A stretch of DNA of 64,000 nucleotides. Origin: Hyphomicrobiales bacterium. GTDB taxonomy: Bacteria > Pseudomonadota > Alphaproteobacteria > Rhizobiales > Rhizobiaceae. This document shows, piece by piece, positions 26,249 through 34,604 of the stretch. The stretch is from contig UCIA01000030.1 in the NCBI GenBank assembly GCA_900472295.1, forward strand, positions 309,108 through 373,107, written 5' to 3'. A program made the translations under genes and the position numbers. Every line of letters starts with the position of its first letter. The first letter of the stretch is position 1. Below the pieces are notes generated by a model. It searched no databases, had not been told where the DNA came from, and saw only the letters and a program-made list of their open reading frames with translations.

Positions 26249-27793
26249 ATGGCGTATTTGCGTTTGAAAAACCGGGGCGACAATCCTGAACGGGATTTGA
26301 CTTCGAAGAGATCCGGCCAGCGCTGGGTGGTGGTGCCGGTTGTCGGCGCGGCCCTTGCGCTGTGGTCGGTGGCGACCATGGCCGGCCTCTATTCGCTGGG
26401 CAACTCGCTCACCGCCGCGTCCAGCAGCCTTCCGCAAAGCCTGCTTCTGCCAAACGCCGCACTTGCCGATTCGCGCCGCAGCCTCGCCAATTCCTGGGCG
26501 CCGCGGCTTTCGGCCCAAAAATTACAGGCCTCCCTGCTCAGCCAGTGTGATGCCGGCTGCAGGAGCGCCGCCGCCAGCTTCGCCCATAACGGCAAGACGG
26601 CACGGCTGCAGCCGGCCGCGCACCCTGTGGCGGCTGACAGCGTCGCCTCAAACACCAGTATTGCACTTGTCACTCCGCGCGAGACGCGCTTCGACGGCGT
26701 GGTCGCCAAGGCAAAGCTGTCGCCGCAAAAGCTGGCTGCCGCCTTCGCCAAGGCCACGAACGCGCCCTTCATGCTTGCCAGCCTTCCGGTGGCCACGCGT
26801 TTTGCCGAAGTCCGCATGCCCGACCAGCATGGCCCGGCCTCGGAGCGCTTCGGACCTCAGGTGGAAGAGATCGAACGTTCATCGCGCCTGGCGCTGGCAC
26901 TGGCCAACAGCATGCCGCAAGAGGCCGACATGCTGTCGCCGCCGCCGGCCATCGGCGATGCGCAAGACCCGCAGCAGACCGAGGTTCAGGTCGCTTCGCT
27001 GCCGCCGCCGGACGATCTGCCCGACAACATCGCGCTGCCGGGCTGGCGTCCGCGCGCCGCGATCGATCAGCAGGCCGAGGCGCCGCAAGCACCCAAGGCG
27101 CAAGCCAAGCCTCGGACGGACAGGACCGCTGTGGCCCCATCTGCCGACGCGCCGCAATCACCGGGCAAATTGGCGCCGCGCAATTCTTCGCCACGCAATT
27201 CCGCGGAAATTGCCGCACTGCCGGGCGTTCCCAGCAGCCAGACCATCCGGACCAAGCCGGGCAAGCGCACCAAGGCGCAAGCCGCCGAGATGCTGGCCTA
27301 TGCCAAGCCTGACGCGCCCAAGGACGGCCTGGGGAACGCCTTCCGGAACCTGTTCAATTCTCCCGGCACGGGCGGCGGCGTCGCCGTCTACGACATCTCG
27401 GCCAAGACCGTCTACATGCCGGACGGTTCGCGGCTCGAGGCGCATTCGGGAATTGGCGCGATGGCCGACCAGCCGCGCTACGTCAACCGCAAGAATGTCG
27501 GCCCGACACCGCCCGGCACCTATGATCTGAAGCTGCGCGAATCGCGCTTCTACGGCGTCGAGGCGATCCGGCTCACCCCCACCGGCGGCAGCAACCAATA
27601 TGGCCGCGACGGCTTGCTCGCCCACTCCTACCTGCTGCGCGGCGGCCGTGCGGAATCCCATGGCTGCGTGGCCTTCAAGGACTATGCGCGCTTCCTGGCC
27701 GCCTACAAGAAGGGCAAGATCAAGCGCCTCGTCGTGGTGCCGCGCATGACCAAGCCGTTGACGCGGGTTGCTCAGGAAGGCCGGCAAAGCTAG
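26249..27793 (+). CDS. Membrane-anchored L,D-transpeptidase-like protein (DUF2778/Tlde1-type domain)
   Basis: The protein is 514 residues from ATG 26249. A short cytoplasmic N-terminus is followed by one membrane segment (about residues 26-48). Then comes a long low-complexity Ala/Pro/Gln-rich region (about 90-370) and a C-terminal domain from about residue 377. The domain carries His459 and the SHGC motif (Cys473) of DUF2778, the family of Tlde1-type L,D-transpeptidase-related peptidoglycan enzymes. The topology places the domain in the periplasm, so a role in cell-wall remodelling is inferred. The Ala/Pro stretch may span the periplasm. Confidence 0.75.
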   Translation: MAYLRLKNRGDNPERDLTSKRSGQRWVVVPVVGAALALWSVATMAGLYSLGNSLTAASSSLPQSLLLPNAALADSRRSLANSWAPRLSAQKLQASLLSQCDAGCRSAAASFAHNGKTARLQPAAHPVAADSVASNTSIALVTPRETRFDGVVAKAKLSPQKLAAAFAKATNAPFMLASLPVATRFAEVRMPDQHGPASERFGPQVEEIERSSRLALALANSMPQEADMLSPPPAIGDAQDPQQTEVQVASLPPPDDLPDNIALPGWRPRAAIDQQAEAPQAPKAQAKPRTDRTAVAPSADAPQSPGKLAPRNSSPRNSAEIAALPGVPSSQTIRTKPGKRTKAQAAEMLAYAKPDAPKDGLGNAFRNLFNSPGTGGGVAVYDISAKTVYMPDGSRLEAHSGIGAMADQPRYVNRKNVGPTPPGTYDLKLRESRFYGVEAIRLTPTGGSNQYGRDGLLAHSYLLRGGRAESHGCVAFKDYARFLAAYKKGKIKRLVVVPRMTKPLTRVAQEGRQS

Positions 27794-27902
27794 GGCAGTA
27801 GGGCAGTAGGGCAGTAGGGCAGTAGGGCAGTAGGGCTCAGGCTCTCACTGCCCTTTTCGTTTTTCTTCCCATATTTCCCCTACTGCCGTACTGCCCTACT
27901 GC
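27791..27902. repeat. GGGCAGTA tandem repeat with complementary downstream arm
   Basis: Five exact 8-bp GGGCAGTA units (27793-27832) start at the TAG stop of the preceding gene. About 55 bases later, CTACTGCCGTACTGCCCTACTGCC (27880-27902, two overlapping pieces) is the complement, so the transcript can fold into a long imperfect hairpin. Runs of T lie in the loop. A closely related GGCAGTA structure is found at 48845-48935. It probably ends or protects the upstream transcript. Confidence 0.75.
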
Positions 27903-27985
27903 CTTTCTCCAAAAACGTTTCCATTCCGCTCCGGTCAGACTATGACTGACTGCGGCGGATCGGCTGACACTCCACGAGGACATCC

Positions 27986-28771
27986 ATGACAATACGCGCT
28001 GTCGTTTGGGGCGAGAACATCCATGAGCGGACCAATGACGTGGTGGCTGCCCTCTATCCCGAGGGCATGCACACGACCATCGCCAAGGCGCTGAACACCG
28101 ACAAGGCGATCTCCGCCTCGACCGCCACCCTCGAACAGCCCGAGCATGGCCTGCCGGCCGATCGTCTGGCCGAGACAGACGTGCTGGTCTGGTGGGGCCA
28201 CAAGGATCACGGCGCCGTTGCCGACGACGTCGTCGAGCGCGTCGCCCGCCGTGTCTTTGAAGGGATGGGGCTGATCGTTCTGCATTCCGGCCATTTCTCG
28301 AAAATCTTCAAGCGGCTGATGGGCACGCCCTGCACGCTGAAATGGCGCGAGGCGGGCGAGCGCGAGCGGCTCTGGGTGACCAGCCCGAGCCATCCGATCG
28401 CCGAAGGTGTCGGTGAGTTTTTTGAGCTCGAGAACGAAGAAATGTATGGCGAACAGTTCGCCGTGCCGGAGCCGCTGGAGACGGTGTTCATCTCCTGGTT
28501 TCAGGGCGGCGAAGTGTTCCGCTCTGGCCTGACCTACCGGCGCGGCGCCGGCAATGTCTTCTACTTCCGCCCGGGCCACGAGACCTATCCGACCTACCAC
28601 GACGCCAATGTGCACAAGGTGCTGCGTAATGCGGTGAAGTGGGCGCACAACCCGCAAGGTACGAAATCGGCCATTCTGGATGCGCCAAATGTGCCGGTCG
28701 ACAAGGCGCTGGAGCCGATCGTCGAGCGCGGCGGCAAGCTGCACGCCTCGGGCGAGGCCGGTTTCCGCTAA
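27986..28771 (+). CDS. thuA: ThuA-like trehalose-utilisation domain protein
   Basis: A 261-residue protein with the ThuA pattern: VVWGENIHER, LVWWGHKDHGAV, GMGLIVLHSGHFSKIFK, GTPCTLKWRE, MYGEQFAVP and VFYFRPGHETYPTYH. ThuA folds like class I glutamine amidotransferases. In Sinorhizobium it works with ThuB in converting imported trehalose or related disaccharides to 3-keto derivatives. Here it is followed by a Gfo/Idh/MocA dehydrogenase, the ThuB type, but no disaccharide transporter is adjacent. Confidence 0.85.
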   Translation: MTIRAVVWGENIHERTNDVVAALYPEGMHTTIAKALNTDKAISASTATLEQPEHGLPADRLAETDVLVWWGHKDHGAVADDVVERVARRVFEGMGLIVLHSGHFSKIFKRLMGTPCTLKWREAGERERLWVTSPSHPIAEGVGEFFELENEEMYGEQFAVPEPLETVFISWFQGGEVFRSGLTYRRGAGNVFYFRPGHETYPTYHDANVHKVLRNAVKWAHNPQGTKSAILDAPNVPVDKALEPIVERGGKLHASGEAGFR

Positions 28772-28874
28772 AACAAAACCCAGGAAAAAGGCGTGGCGGC
28801 TTCCGTATGGATTCGGGCTGGACCGCATTCGTCCCATATGATTGAATCGAACCAATTCGCTCGGAGTTTAAAAA

Positions 28875-29933
28875 ATGCGGCTTCTGATACTCGGCACCGG
28901 CTGGATGGCGCAGGAACATGCCCGGCGCTTTGGCGCCATTGACGGCGTCGAGATCGTCGCCGCCGTCGATGTCGATGAAAAGCGTGTCGGCGAATTCGCC
29001 GACGGCTTCAAAATCCCGAAGCGCTTCACCTCACTGGAGGAGGCGATTGCCTGGGGCGGCTTCGACGCCGTCACCAACGTCACGCCCGACCGCATCCACC
29101 ATCCGACGACCATGGCGCTGATCGCGGCCGGCAAGCCGGTGCTGTGCGAAAAGCCGCTGGCAGAAAACTTCGCCAAGGCGAGCGAGATGGCCAATGCGGC
29201 GCAAGCCGCCGGCATCGTCAACATGGTCAATCTCACCTATCGCAATGTCGCTGCCTTGCAGAAGGCGCGGCAGATGGTGCAGGCGGGCGAAATCGGCAGC
29301 GTGCGCCATGTCGAGGCCTCCTATCTGCAGAGCTGGCTGGTGTCGAAATTCTGGGGCGACTGGCACACCGATCCCAAATGGCTATGGCGGCTATCGCGCG
29401 CCCACGGCTCCAACGGCGTGCTCGGCGATGTCGGCATCCACATTCTCGACTTCGCCAGCTATGGCGCCGCCCTCGATATCGATCACGTCTTCTGCCGGCT
29501 GCGCGCCTTCGACAAGGCGCCGGGCAACCGCATCGGCGAATACGACCTCGACGCCAACGACAGTTTCGCCATGACACTGGATTTTTCCAACGGCGCCTTC
29601 GGCGTGGTGCATGCCAGCCGCTGGGCAACCGGCCACATGAACGAACTGCGCCTGCGCATCTATGGCGACAAGGGCGGCATCGAGGTCGTACACAATCTGG
29701 AAGGTTCGGAGCTGAAGGCGTGCATCGGCGAGGATATCGAGACCGCCAAATGGCAGGTGCTTGATGCCGGCACGGTGCCGACCAATTACCAGCGCTTCGT
29801 CGATGCCGTTAAGAGTGGCGTGCAGGCCGAACCGTCATTCCACCATGCCGCCGAACTGCAGAAGGTGCTGGATCTTGCTATGGTGTCGGAAGAGAAGCGG
29901 ACGGAGTTGAGGGCGGGCGCCGACACGCAGTAA
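28875..29933 (+). CDS. Gfo/Idh/MocA-family oxidoreductase
   Basis: A 352-residue NAD(P)-dependent sugar dehydrogenase. A Rossmann N-terminus (LLILGTGWMAQEHARRFG) carries the family motif CEKPLA with its catalytic Lys at about residue 94. The C-terminal domain has GSNGVLGDVGIHILDFASYG with the expected His. GGAG lies upstream of ATG 28875. It probably oxidises a sugar or sugar derivative together with the ThuA-like protein. The exact substrate is unknown. Confidence 0.88.
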   Translation: MRLLILGTGWMAQEHARRFGAIDGVEIVAAVDVDEKRVGEFADGFKIPKRFTSLEEAIAWGGFDAVTNVTPDRIHHPTTMALIAAGKPVLCEKPLAENFAKASEMANAAQAAGIVNMVNLTYRNVAALQKARQMVQAGEIGSVRHVEASYLQSWLVSKFWGDWHTDPKWLWRLSRAHGSNGVLGDVGIHILDFASYGAALDIDHVFCRLRAFDKAPGNRIGEYDLDANDSFAMTLDFSNGAFGVVHASRWATGHMNELRLRIYGDKGGIEVVHNLEGSELKACIGEDIETAKWQVLDAGTVPTNYQRFVDAVKSGVQAEPSFHHAAELQKVLDLAMVSEEKRTELRAGADTQ

Positions 29934-29956
29934 TCTCGGAGGGGGAGGAGCAAGCC

Positions 29957-30358
29957 ATGGTCACGCGCCGCGCGCAATGTCTCTGCGGCCAGCTGTCAGC
30001 AATCTGCACGGGCGAGCCGGTGCGCATCTCGGTCTGTCATTGCCTGGATTGCAAGCGCCGCACCGGTAGTGCCTTCAGCTACAATGTCCGCTTCGCCGAA
30101 GGCGACGTGTCGATCGAGGGACGGGCGAAGCAGTTCACGCGCATCGGCGATGAGGGCGGCCATGTCATCTACAATTTCTGCCCGGAGTGCGGCGCCAGCG
30201 TCCACTACCGGATCGACACGCAGCCCGGTGTGATCGCCATCCCGGTCGGCGCCTTCGCCGACCCATCCTTCCCGCCGCCCTTCCAGTCCTTCTATCATGA
30301 CAGCCGGCGCTGTGAGTGGATGGGGATCAACGCCGAGCCGCTGGCGACATTCGACTGA
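29957..30358 (+). CDS. GFA-family zinc protein (glutathione-dependent formaldehyde-activating-like)
   Basis: A 133-residue protein with the GFA zinc-binding cysteines CLCG (residues 8-11), CHCLDC followed by RRTGSAF, and FCPECGASVHYR. Members bind two zinc ions in the CENP-V/GFA fold, and some interact with S-hydroxymethylglutathione. Many are of unknown function. It follows the dehydrogenase gene by 23 bases and may be co-transcribed. Confidence 0.88.
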   Translation: MVTRRAQCLCGQLSAICTGEPVRISVCHCLDCKRRTGSAFSYNVRFAEGDVSIEGRAKQFTRIGDEGGHVIYNFCPECGASVHYRIDTQPGVIAIPVGAFADPSFPPPFQSFYHDSRRCEWMGINAEPLATFD

Positions 30359-30377
30359 ACGCGCCGGCGCCCCGGGC

Positions 30378-30680
30378 TTAGATCGGCCCTTGCTTGTAGA
30401 GATGGACGGGCTTGCGGGGCGCGCGTTTGACGACGCCTTTTGCCTCAAGGTCGAGCTGGACAGCCTTCAACCACCATCCCGCCGTCTTGCCTTGCGGAAA
30501 CAGCACGTCCGGCAGGCGTGGCAATAGCGCCTCCTTCGCGTCGGCCACCGGCAGCCCCGGCGCCTCGCCAGGCAGGACCGCAAGCAATGCATCGCGCATC
30601 GCATCATATTTTGCTCGATCGACCCTGTTGGTCCGGCCGGGCGTGTTGATGTTCTCGATCTCGATCTTGTCCTCAGGCAT
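30378..30680 (-). CDS. Small conserved hypothetical protein (DUF6958-like)
   Basis: The protein is 100 residues from ATG 30680, which overlaps the stop of the upstream gene by 8 bases. It begins MPEDKIEIENINTPGRTNRV and ends with KAVQLDLEAKGVVKR. It resembles a small family of rhizobial hypothetical proteins that I recall as DUF6958, possibly a winged-helix-like fold. It is the last gene of a TetR-led operon. No biochemical role is assignable. Confidence 0.65.
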   Translation of the reverse strand: MPEDKIEIENINTPGRTNRVDRAKYDAMRDALLAVLPGEAPGLPVADAKEALLPRLPDVLFPQGKTAGWWLKAVQLDLEAKGVVKRAPRKPVHLYKQGPI

Positions 30681-31209
30681 CGATCCGGCCCGCCACTTCA
30701 ATCCCAGGATTTCGAAATCCCATTGCGATCCACGCGCCCAGCAGCTTGGCATAGAACGAGACTGTATGGCTCTTCAGATTGGGGATGTCGTCGGGCAGGT
30801 TGGAGGCGTCAGGCAGGTCGCCGACCATCGTTCGCAACTCGGCTTTCGGCCGCGCACCGTCCGGCCAAAGGTGGAGATAGACACTCAGCCAGTGCGCGCC
30901 CTTCATTTCGAGGAAGACCGGCGTATTGCAGCAGGTTGCAACGACGCGACGGGAGCCCGCATCCGCGGACAGCCGGAATTCTCGCAGATGGTGCGCGCCG
31001 GACAGGATGCGAATGCGGTCCTTGCGATATTCCGCGCTGGCGGTAGCGCCGTAGGGTGTGAGGACGTTCTTCGCCCCAGGCAGCATCGCAAGCCGATCCG
31101 CAGCCGCCCGGCAGCTGTCGCACAGGCACTCGGAGACGAGGATAGGGTCTCCTTGCAGTTCCAGGCATGTTTGCCCGCAAGCGCAGCCGATGGTCGTGAT
31201 TTTGCTCAT
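30673..31209 (-). CDS. GFA-like zinc-binding protein (DUF6151-like)
   Basis: The 178-residue protein starts with CACGQTCLEL and then CLCDSCRAAADRL, and has CCNTPVF in the middle. These Cys patterns indicate a CENP-V/GFA-type zinc fold extended by a C-terminal helical region (SFYAKLLGAWIAMGFRNP). The start overlaps the TetR stop by 4 bases (ATGA). Its regulation by that TetR protein is therefore likely; function is unknown. Confidence 0.75.
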   Translation of the reverse strand: MSKITTIGCACGQTCLELQGDPILVSECLCDSCRAAADRLAMLPGAKNVLTPYGATASAEYRKDRIRILSGAHHLREFRLSADAGSRRVVATCCNTPVFLEMKGAHWLSVYLHLWPDGARPKAELRTMVGDLPDASNLPDDIPNLKSHTVSFYAKLLGAWIAMGFRNPGIEVAGRIDA

Positions 31210-31841
31210 GCTATGGTCTCCTCCGTGACGTGAAACAGCTGCCGGATGTAACGGGCAAGATGGTCCAGGGCTTCTCGCGCCAATGCTGGATCGTTCCCCG
31301 CCTTGGCCAGCACGAACCCGCCCTGAAGAATGGCTTGCGTGTGCCGTGCAAGGCTCTGCGCAGTCCAGTCGCCGGTGATGCCACGCTCGCGTCGTGCCGC
31401 TTCGATATCGGCCTCCAGCGTTTCGGCGTGACCGAAGATGCTTCTGCCGCAGGCCTCACGAATGCCCTGCGAACTGGCGTAGACCTCTTGCGCCATGGTT
31501 CCGACCAGGCAGGTGAATGCGGCCAGATCGCCTTCTATGATCGCCTTGCGAAACGCGACGTAACCGAGAACGCGCTCCAGAGGATCGGCCAGGTCGTGAT
31601 AGGGGGCGGCGGCGAAGAAGGCGGATGTCTTCTCGGTCCAGAATTCAGCCGCCGCGACCCCCAGAGCGTCCTTGCTTTCGAAGTGGTGGAAAAACGCGCC
31701 CTTGGTGACGTCGGCCGACCTGCAGAGGTCATCGACCGTGGTGGCTGCGAAGCCTTTGGCGCGGACGATATCGCGCGCTGACTCAAGCAGCCGGATACGT
31801 GCATTGCCGCGTTCGGGCGATTGTTTGGTGGGTCTCGACAT
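31206..31841 (-). CDS. TetR/AcrR-family transcriptional regulator
   Basis: A 211-residue regulator. An N-terminal helix-turn-helix at residues 18-60 contains GFAATTVDDLCRSADVTKGAF and then FHHFESKDALG (shown in two pieces, both classic TetR). The C-terminal ligand domain belongs to the group with W-TAQSLARHTQAILQGGF near residue 160. It heads an operon with two small uncharacterised proteins and is divergent from the N-formylglutamate amidohydrolase gene. A CATACC/GGTATG dyad lies in the gap. Confidence 0.9.
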   Translation of the reverse strand: MSRPTKQSPERGNARIRLLESARDIVRAKGFAATTVDDLCRSADVTKGAFFHHFESKDALGVAAAEFWTEKTSAFFAAAPYHDLADPLERVLGYVAFRKAIIEGDLAAFTCLVGTMAQEVYASSQGIREACGRSIFGHAETLEADIEAARRERGITGDWTAQSLARHTQAILQGGFVLAKAGNDPALAREALDHLARYIRQLFHVTEETIA

Positions 31842-31849
31842 TTCAGAAA

Positions 31850-31869
31850 CATACCATACGGTCGGTATG
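31850..31869. promoter_or_regulatory. Putative TetR operator
   Basis: Inverted half-sites CATACC (31850-31855) and GGTATG (31864-31869) flank an 8-base centre and lie 9 bases upstream of the tetR start. The dyad also covers the in-frame ATG at 31867 of the divergent gene, which argues that the latter actually starts at 31927. ATACC-type dyads are usual for TetR regulators. Confidence 0.55.
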
Positions 31870-31926
31870 AGTCAATGGCTGTATCGATGCGGCGGAACCG
31901 ACCGCACGCTCCGTGCATTTCGGAGC

Positions 31927-32733
31927 ATGGACAAGGCGACTTCCAACACCGAAACGGGCTGGACGATCAAGCTTGGAGACGGTCCTGTCGTCGGTACGGC
32001 CATCCACAGCGGCACCGACGTGGGCGAGGCCTGTCGATCGCTCATTTCCCTTTCTGATCCCGACCGGCTTCGAGAAGAAGACCCGTTCACCGAACGCTTC
32101 ATCGCCGACTTTCCGACCCAGATCGTCGTTCATCGCTCGCGCTTCCAGGTCGATCTGAACCGCGCGCGCGACGCTGCGGTCTACCTGTCGCCCGATCAGT
32201 CCTGGGGCCTCAAAGTCTGGCGCGAGCCGCCGGCCGAGCAGGTCGTGGAGGAGTCACTGTCCTTTCACGACGCTTTCTACAGCGAACTGAAGCGTGTCCT
32301 TGCCGGTATCGAGAAGCGCCATGGCAGGTTCGTTCTCATCGACGTCCACAGCTACAATCACCGTCGCGATGGGCCAGACGCTTCCCCGACGTCTCGGGAC
32401 TTGGCACCCGACATCAACATCGGGACGTCTTCCATGGACCGCGAGCGCTGGGCGCCAGTCGTCGATGCTTTCATCGAAACGCTTCGCGGCCAGCGTCTCA
32501 ACGGCGAGCCGATCGACGTGCGCGAAAACGTGTCCTTTCAGGGCAAGGGCGAACAGACACGCTTCGTCCATGCCAATTTCCCGGAAAATGGCTGCGCCAT
32601 CGCGGTCGAATTCAAGAAGATATTCATGGACGAGTGGAGCGGCAAACCCGATTGGGGTGTTGTCGACCAGCTGCGCGCCGCCCTGGCGTCGACGGTGCCC
32701 GTCCTCGAGTCGGCGCTGCGAGCCATGCGATGA
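31927..32733 (+). CDS. N-formylglutamate amidohydrolase-family protein
   Basis: The protein is 268 residues from ATG 31927; ATG 31867 in the same frame is possible but falls inside the operator dyad. Motifs include AIHSGTDVG, TQIVVHRSRFQVDLNRARD, VLIDVHSYNHRRDGP with its metal-type His, and FPENGCAIAVEFKKIFMDEW. This family deformylates or hydrolyses acyl-glutamates and includes stand-alone peptidase-like members. The stop overlaps the next gene by 4 bases (ATGA). No histidine-utilisation genes are nearby, so a role in the adjacent QEGLA/ATP-grasp system is more likely than in Hut catabolism. Confidence 0.8.
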   Translation: MDKATSNTETGWTIKLGDGPVVGTAIHSGTDVGEACRSLISLSDPDRLREEDPFTERFIADFPTQIVVHRSRFQVDLNRARDAAVYLSPDQSWGLKVWREPPAEQVVEESLSFHDAFYSELKRVLAGIEKRHGRFVLIDVHSYNHRRDGPDASPTSRDLAPDINIGTSSMDRERWAPVVDAFIETLRGQRLNGEPIDVRENVSFQGKGEQTRFVHANFPENGCAIAVEFKKIFMDEWSGKPDWGVVDQLRAALASTVPVLESALRAMR

Positions 32734-34592
32734 AGCCGAAGCTCGTCGAGCCCATCTCTCCATTGGCGCAAATCGAAGCGGATCTGGACGCGCTTTTCCG
32801 TGGCGGCAAGCCGATCCGCCGCGAGTTCGGCAACGGCAACCGTTTGCACATCGATCGGCCGCTGCCCTTTTTGTGTGTCCATGTCGGGTCGCATCAGGAT
32901 GCGGCATTCCATGCCGTCTCGGCCAACGCATCCTATTTGATCGCCGCCGACAGCGACCTCGCCGGTGAGGTCGCGCGGCTGGTGGCGTCAAGGCTACGCG
33001 ATCATTGCGGCGCCTTCCTCCTGCTGGACATCGGCGAACTGGCCGAAGATCGGTTCCTGACCGATGATGTGCCGTTCCTGCCGCCTTTCGAGATTGCGCT
33101 GGCCTGCGGCAACACCGCGGCGGAGAAGGCGGCACTCAAGCGCTTCCGAGATGCTGCATCGGCACGCGAAGCAAAGTACCGCACGCCGCGCGTCGACGAC
33201 CTCACCGCCACGACACGTGCCGAGTCACGGCTCTGGGATGATCCCGGTGATGTGGCATGCCTGACGGTGCGCTTCGCACCGATCTACAGGGTGCCGGGCA
33301 GCGAGCGTGTCTATCCCGAACTCCGCGACCTCGTCGTCGCCAACATGGTCGATTCCGCGCTGCAGGCTGTCAGCGCCTTCCTCAAGGCATCGAGCCTGGA
33401 ACAGCCGGCGACCCATCGTTCACTCGGCCGCCGAGCCTATATCGACGCTGTCGTGCGCGCCGACCGTGCGCTCGACACTGTCGCCTCGACGTTCGATTTT
33501 CTGCTTGCCGTCACCCCGATCAATGCCGAACCGGCCTGGCGAGAATTCGAGGCAGGCGCCTTCGACCGCATGCCCATACTGCTTTATCGTCCGCTCGAAC
33601 TGGAGGTCGCCGACCAGAAGCGTAAGCTCTATTCGGTCTCGCTCGATCATCTGGAAGATACGCTGCTGACCAGGCTGCTGTCCGAAAAGCAACAGGAGCT
33701 CGACCTCCAGCTGTCGATGCTGGCGGCCCGCGAAACGCCGCGCTTCGTCGAACTCGGACGAGCGCTTTATGGCAGCGTCGAGCCGAGCCTGGCGGCGAGG
33801 GCGCGCGCTATTCTCGAAAGGCTTCCGCAAGGTGTTTCCGGGACGCGGCAGAAGGGCCTCGGTGCCGACGCCGTGGCCGCCGCCGCGCGCGACATGATCG
33901 CCGGATACCGCGCCGCCTATCCCGATTTCGATGCTTCGGTGGAAATACGCGGCGACCTGCCTGCCGGGCTGCTGGTCTCGCGAAACCGGTTGCTGGTGTC
34001 GCGCGATACCAACCTGCCACCGGAACGTCTGACGGCGCTGTTGAGCCACGAGATCGGTGTTCATCTGCTGACCTATTTCAATGGCGCCGCGCAGGGACTT
34101 TCTATCTTCTGTAGCGGGCTCGCCGGCTATGAGGGCATGCAGGAGGGACTGGCAGTGCTGGCGGAGTATCTGGTCGGCGGCATGACAGCGGCGCGGCTGC
34201 GGCTGATCGCTGCCAGGGTCATCGCCTGTCAAGCGATGCTCGATGGCGCAGCGTTCGAGGAAGCCTTCCGCATCTTGTGCAAGGATCTCGACGACCGCGA
34301 AGCCTTCAACGTCGCTCTGCGCGTCTATCGCGGCGGCGGCCTCGCAAAGGACGCGATCTATCTGCGTGGCCTGTTGCAGATCCTCGATCATCTGAGGAAT
34401 GGCGGCAGTCTCACGCCCTTCTGGATCGGCAAGATCTCCGCCGCGCATTTCGGCGCGATCCAGGAACTCAACGCGCGCGGCCTGCTGCGGGCGCCGCGCC
34501 TCGAACCTGCGTTTCTCTCTTCCGACGCTGCCCGTCCGCGCCTCAGGAAAGCGATGGCGGGAATTGATCCGATCGATATGGTTGAAACCTGA
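32730..34592 (+). CDS. QEGLA-motif protein, DUF1704 family (putative metallopeptidase)
   Basis: A 620-residue protein. The C-terminal half has SHEIGVHLLTYFNG followed about 30 residues later by the name-giving QEGLAVLAEYL, an HExxH-like gluzincin layout. The N-terminal half (from LAQIEADLDALFRGG) is a separate conserved domain. Members were labelled flavohemoglobin-expression-modulating; direct biochemistry is sparse. The gene is coupled to the N-formylglutamate amidohydrolase (ATGA overlap) and precedes an ATP-grasp ligase by 12 bases. Together they suggest synthesis or trimming of a peptide-like molecule (inference). Confidence 0.85.
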   Translation: MKPKLVEPISPLAQIEADLDALFRGGKPIRREFGNGNRLHIDRPLPFLCVHVGSHQDAAFHAVSANASYLIAADSDLAGEVARLVASRLRDHCGAFLLLDIGELAEDRFLTDDVPFLPPFEIALACGNTAAEKAALKRFRDAASAREAKYRTPRVDDLTATTRAESRLWDDPGDVACLTVRFAPIYRVPGSERVYPELRDLVVANMVDSALQAVSAFLKASSLEQPATHRSLGRRAYIDAVVRADRALDTVASTFDFLLAVTPINAEPAWREFEAGAFDRMPILLYRPLELEVADQKRKLYSVSLDHLEDTLLTRLLSEKQQELDLQLSMLAARETPRFVELGRALYGSVEPSLAARARAILERLPQGVSGTRQKGLGADAVAAAARDMIAGYRAAYPDFDASVEIRGDLPAGLLVSRNRLLVSRDTNLPPERLTALLSHEIGVHLLTYFNGAAQGLSIFCSGLAGYEGMQEGLAVLAEYLVGGMTAARLRLIAARVIACQAMLDGAAFEEAFRILCKDLDDREAFNVALRVYRGGGLAKDAIYLRGLLQILDHLRNGGSLTPFWIGKISAAHFGAIQELNARGLLRAPRLEPAFLSSDAARPRLRKAMAGIDPIDMVET

Positions 34593-34604
34593 GGGGGGCT
34601 CCAA

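Noticed and set aside
27793..27902. Possible CRISPR array
   Set aside because: Units are 8 bp, contiguous and without spacers. No cas genes exist, so it is a simple tandem repeat with an inverted partner.
32730..34592. Direct link of the DUF1704 protein to flavohemoglobin
   Set aside because: The family label mentions flavohemoglobin, but no hmp-like gene or NO-related regulator is in the window.
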